Shown here: positions 61,945 to 64,000 of the stretch, one piece after another
Layout of the letters: each line of letters starts with the position of its first letter
Numbering within the stretch: the stretch's first letter is position 1
Assembly: GCA_008360955.1 (NCBI GenBank)
Contig: LUCM01000012.1
Location: forward strand, 62,001-126,000
Length of the DNA stretch: 64,000 nucleotides
Direction: 5' to 3'
DNA from: Fasciolopsis buskii
Taxonomy: Eukaryota; Platyhelminthes; Trematoda; Plagiorchiida; Fasciolidae
Notes under the pieces: model-generated
What the model was told of the DNA's origin: nothing
Seen by the model: the letters and a program-made list of their open reading frames with translations, nothing else
Database searches by the model: none
Made by a program: the position numbers and the translations under genes

Positions 61945-63600
61945 TTCTGAGTCGAACGCCTTAGCCATTACGCTACCGGGCAGGCTGTGAACGGGTTGTT
62001 CAAATTGACCACATGACCACGTTGCACCTATCCGTGACTGATTTGCACGGTTACTGTCCGCTAGCTCACACCGATCGACCCCTACTCATAGATCACTTCT
62101 GTGCAGGTAGCCTAAGTACGACCAAGGCTTTCGATATGACATACACAGCTTGATTACTTGGTACATTTTACTAGTACGAGATTGAATGTTTTGATGAAAT
62201 AATTGACCATGTGATATGATCGCTCAACTGAGGATAAAGAAACGATCGAAGCACTGTACAGCTGTTTCATCCTTGTTAGGAATGATGAGCAGTGCATATT
62301 GATGGCGCCCCCGAACTGGGACACGCGAACCCGAACAAGGACGAACGATTCTGAGTCGAACGCCTTAGCCATTACGCTACCGGGCAGGCTGTGAACGGGT
62401 TGTTCAAATTGACCACATGACCACGTTGCACCTATCCGTGACTGATTTGCACGGTTACTGTCCGCTAGCTCACACCGATCGACCCCTACTCATAGATCAC
62501 TTCTGTGCAGGTAGCCTAAGTACGACCAAGGCTTTCGATATGACATACACAGCTTGATTACTTGGTACATTTTACTAGTACGAGATTGAATGTTTTGATG
62601 AAATAATTGACCATGTGATATGATCGCTCAACTGAGGATAAAGAAACGATCGAAGCACTGTACAGCTGTTTCATCCTTGTTAGGAATGATGAGCAGTGCA
62701 TATTGATGGCGCCCCCGAACTGGGACACGCGAACCCGAACAAGGACGAACGATTCTGAGTCGAACGCCTTAGCCATTACGCTACCGGGCAGGCTGTGAAC
62801 GGGTTGTTCAAATTGACCACATGACCACGTTGCACCTATCCGTGACTGATTTGCACGGTTACTGTCCGCTAGCTCACACCGATCGACCCCTACTCATAGA
62901 TCACTTCTGTGCAGGTAGCCTAAGTACGACCAAGGCTTTCGATATGACATACACAGCTTGATTACTTGGTACATTTTACTAGTACGAGATTGAATGTTTT
63001 GATGAAATAATTGACCATGTGATATGATCGCTCAACTGAGGATAAAGAAACGATCGAAGCACTGTACAGCTGTTTCATCCTTGTTAGGAATGATGAGCAG
63101 TGCATATTGATGGCGCCCCCGAACTGGGACACGCGAACCCGAACAAGGACGAACGATTCTGAGTCGAACGCCTTAGCCATTACGCTACCGGGCAGGCTGT
63201 GAACGGGTTGTTCAAATTGACCACATGACCACGTTGCACCTATCCGTGACTGATTTGCACGGTTACTGTCCGCTAGCTCACACCGATCGACCCCTACTCA
63301 TAGATCACTTCTGTGCAGGTAGCCTAAGTACGACCAAGGCTTTCGATATGACATACACAGCTTGATTACTTGGTACATTTTACTAGTACGAGATTGAATG
63401 TTTTGATGAAATAATTGACCATGTGATATGATCGCTCAACTGAGGATAAAGAAACGATCGAAGCACTGTACAGCTGTTTCATCCTTGTTAGGAATGATGA
63501 GCAGTGCATATTGATGGCGCCCCCGAACTGGGACACGCGAACCCGAACAAGGACGAACGATTCTGAATCGAACGCCTTAGCCATTACGCTACCGGGCAGG
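61945..63600 (-). repeat. Tandem array of 404-bp SINE-containing units (about 4.1 copies)
   Basis: Successive units start at 61945, 62349, 62753 and 63157, and a partial fifth ends near 63600. In what I compared the units are identical, apart from a G/A change at the last junction. Read on the - strand, each unit holds the SINE leader, the tRNA-like part (box A TAGCGTAATGG), the body and tail, then a linker of about 90 nt not seen in the dispersed copies. Box B carries a 2-nt insertion (GGTTCGCGTGTCC), which should weaken polymerase III transcription. The short open frames starting MAKAFDSESF in each unit only translate the SINE. Confidence 0.9.
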
Positions 63601-64000
63601 TTCTCAACGGCTTCTGAAGGACGAAAAAACAATGGATTGCCTTGCACAAGACGGGGGAGGCAAAAGAACACAGTCCGTTTTCTGCTTCAGTAGGTGGCCA
63701 TCTGTGACAATTTCGCCAAGTACATAGCACTTAATGCGATCGCTCTGAGTAACACATAATCATAGTTAACCCTTACAGCTCACATGTGATGTCCCCTGGT
63801 GAATGAGTGTGTGAATGAGTAAGCTTAGACTAGTTTGTGTTCACTTTCACACACATTATTTTCTCAGTTGCACAGCTAAAGGTATCTCCGTTTGAAACAT
63901 TTGGATATAACTCTATCTTCGTCCACGTCTATATTTCAGTCGCTGATCATGATAAAAATAGTGTATGGCTGGTCCGTTTTAAATACTTTCAAAGATGGAT
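63601..64000. other. Right-edge unique sequence
   Basis: No gene, repeat or RNA is recognised after the array ends. The frame at 63511-63693 starts inside the last SINE unit and is a by-product. Confidence 0.4.

Noticed and set aside
61945..63600. CRISPR-like array (regular repeats)
   Set aside because: The 404-bp period has no short repeat/unique spacer alternation. Whole units are identical and contain a SINE, and the genome is eukaryotic.
62154..63671. Repeated protein family starting MAKAFDSESF
   Set aside because: The frames are translations of the tRNA-like and body parts of identical SINE units and fall in step with the 404-bp period.

Overview
The window looks like a gene-poor piece of a parasitic flatworm genome, most likely a digenean trematode of the Fasciola/Echinostoma type. 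This placement is inferred from the sequence of an intact fatty acid-binding protein (FABP) gene, from trematode-style non-LTR retrotransposon remnants and from abundant tRNA-like SINEs. The DNA is AT-rich. Coding parts sit in short exons separated by introns. Most open frames longer than 60 codons have the length and distribution expected by chance.

The best supported gene is an intact four-exon FABP gene on the + strand (28890-32383, 134 residues) with the classical FABP exon layout of 70, 173, 105 and 57 nt. Two broken relatives lie on the - strand. One is at 811-1100 (exons 1-2, with a 2-nt deletion in exon 2). The other is at 51643-52836 (exons 1-3, with a lost splice acceptor and a stop codon in exon 3). 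All three keep a TATA-like element 70-100 nt upstream of the start codon, so the window is an FABP family cluster with one apparently working member.

The rest is mainly repeats. A decayed but nearly full-length non-LTR retrotransposon (endonuclease, linker, reverse transcriptase) lies at 42729-45240 on the + strand. A second reverse-transcriptase remnant lies at 26100-27065 on the - strand. A possible Penelope-like fragment is at 39911-40117. A tRNA-derived SINE family occurs at 10996-11490 and 49452-49885, both as inverted compound copies, and at 61795-61944. The same family makes a tandem array of about four nearly identical 404-bp units at 61945-63600. Smaller dispersed repeats pair 14401-14525 with 27831-27982, and 37835-38130 with 39245-39570.

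At 46010-48560 a 1275-bp block is present twice, joined by a single N, which is best read as an unmerged contig overlap rather than a biological duplication. A handful of weak candidate exons are listed with low confidence (6129-6701, 10527-10719, 11731-11888, 13622-14179, 28247-28432, 55590-55812). Nothing ties them to a known family. I found no convincing rRNA, true tRNA, CRISPR array or bacterial-type feature.
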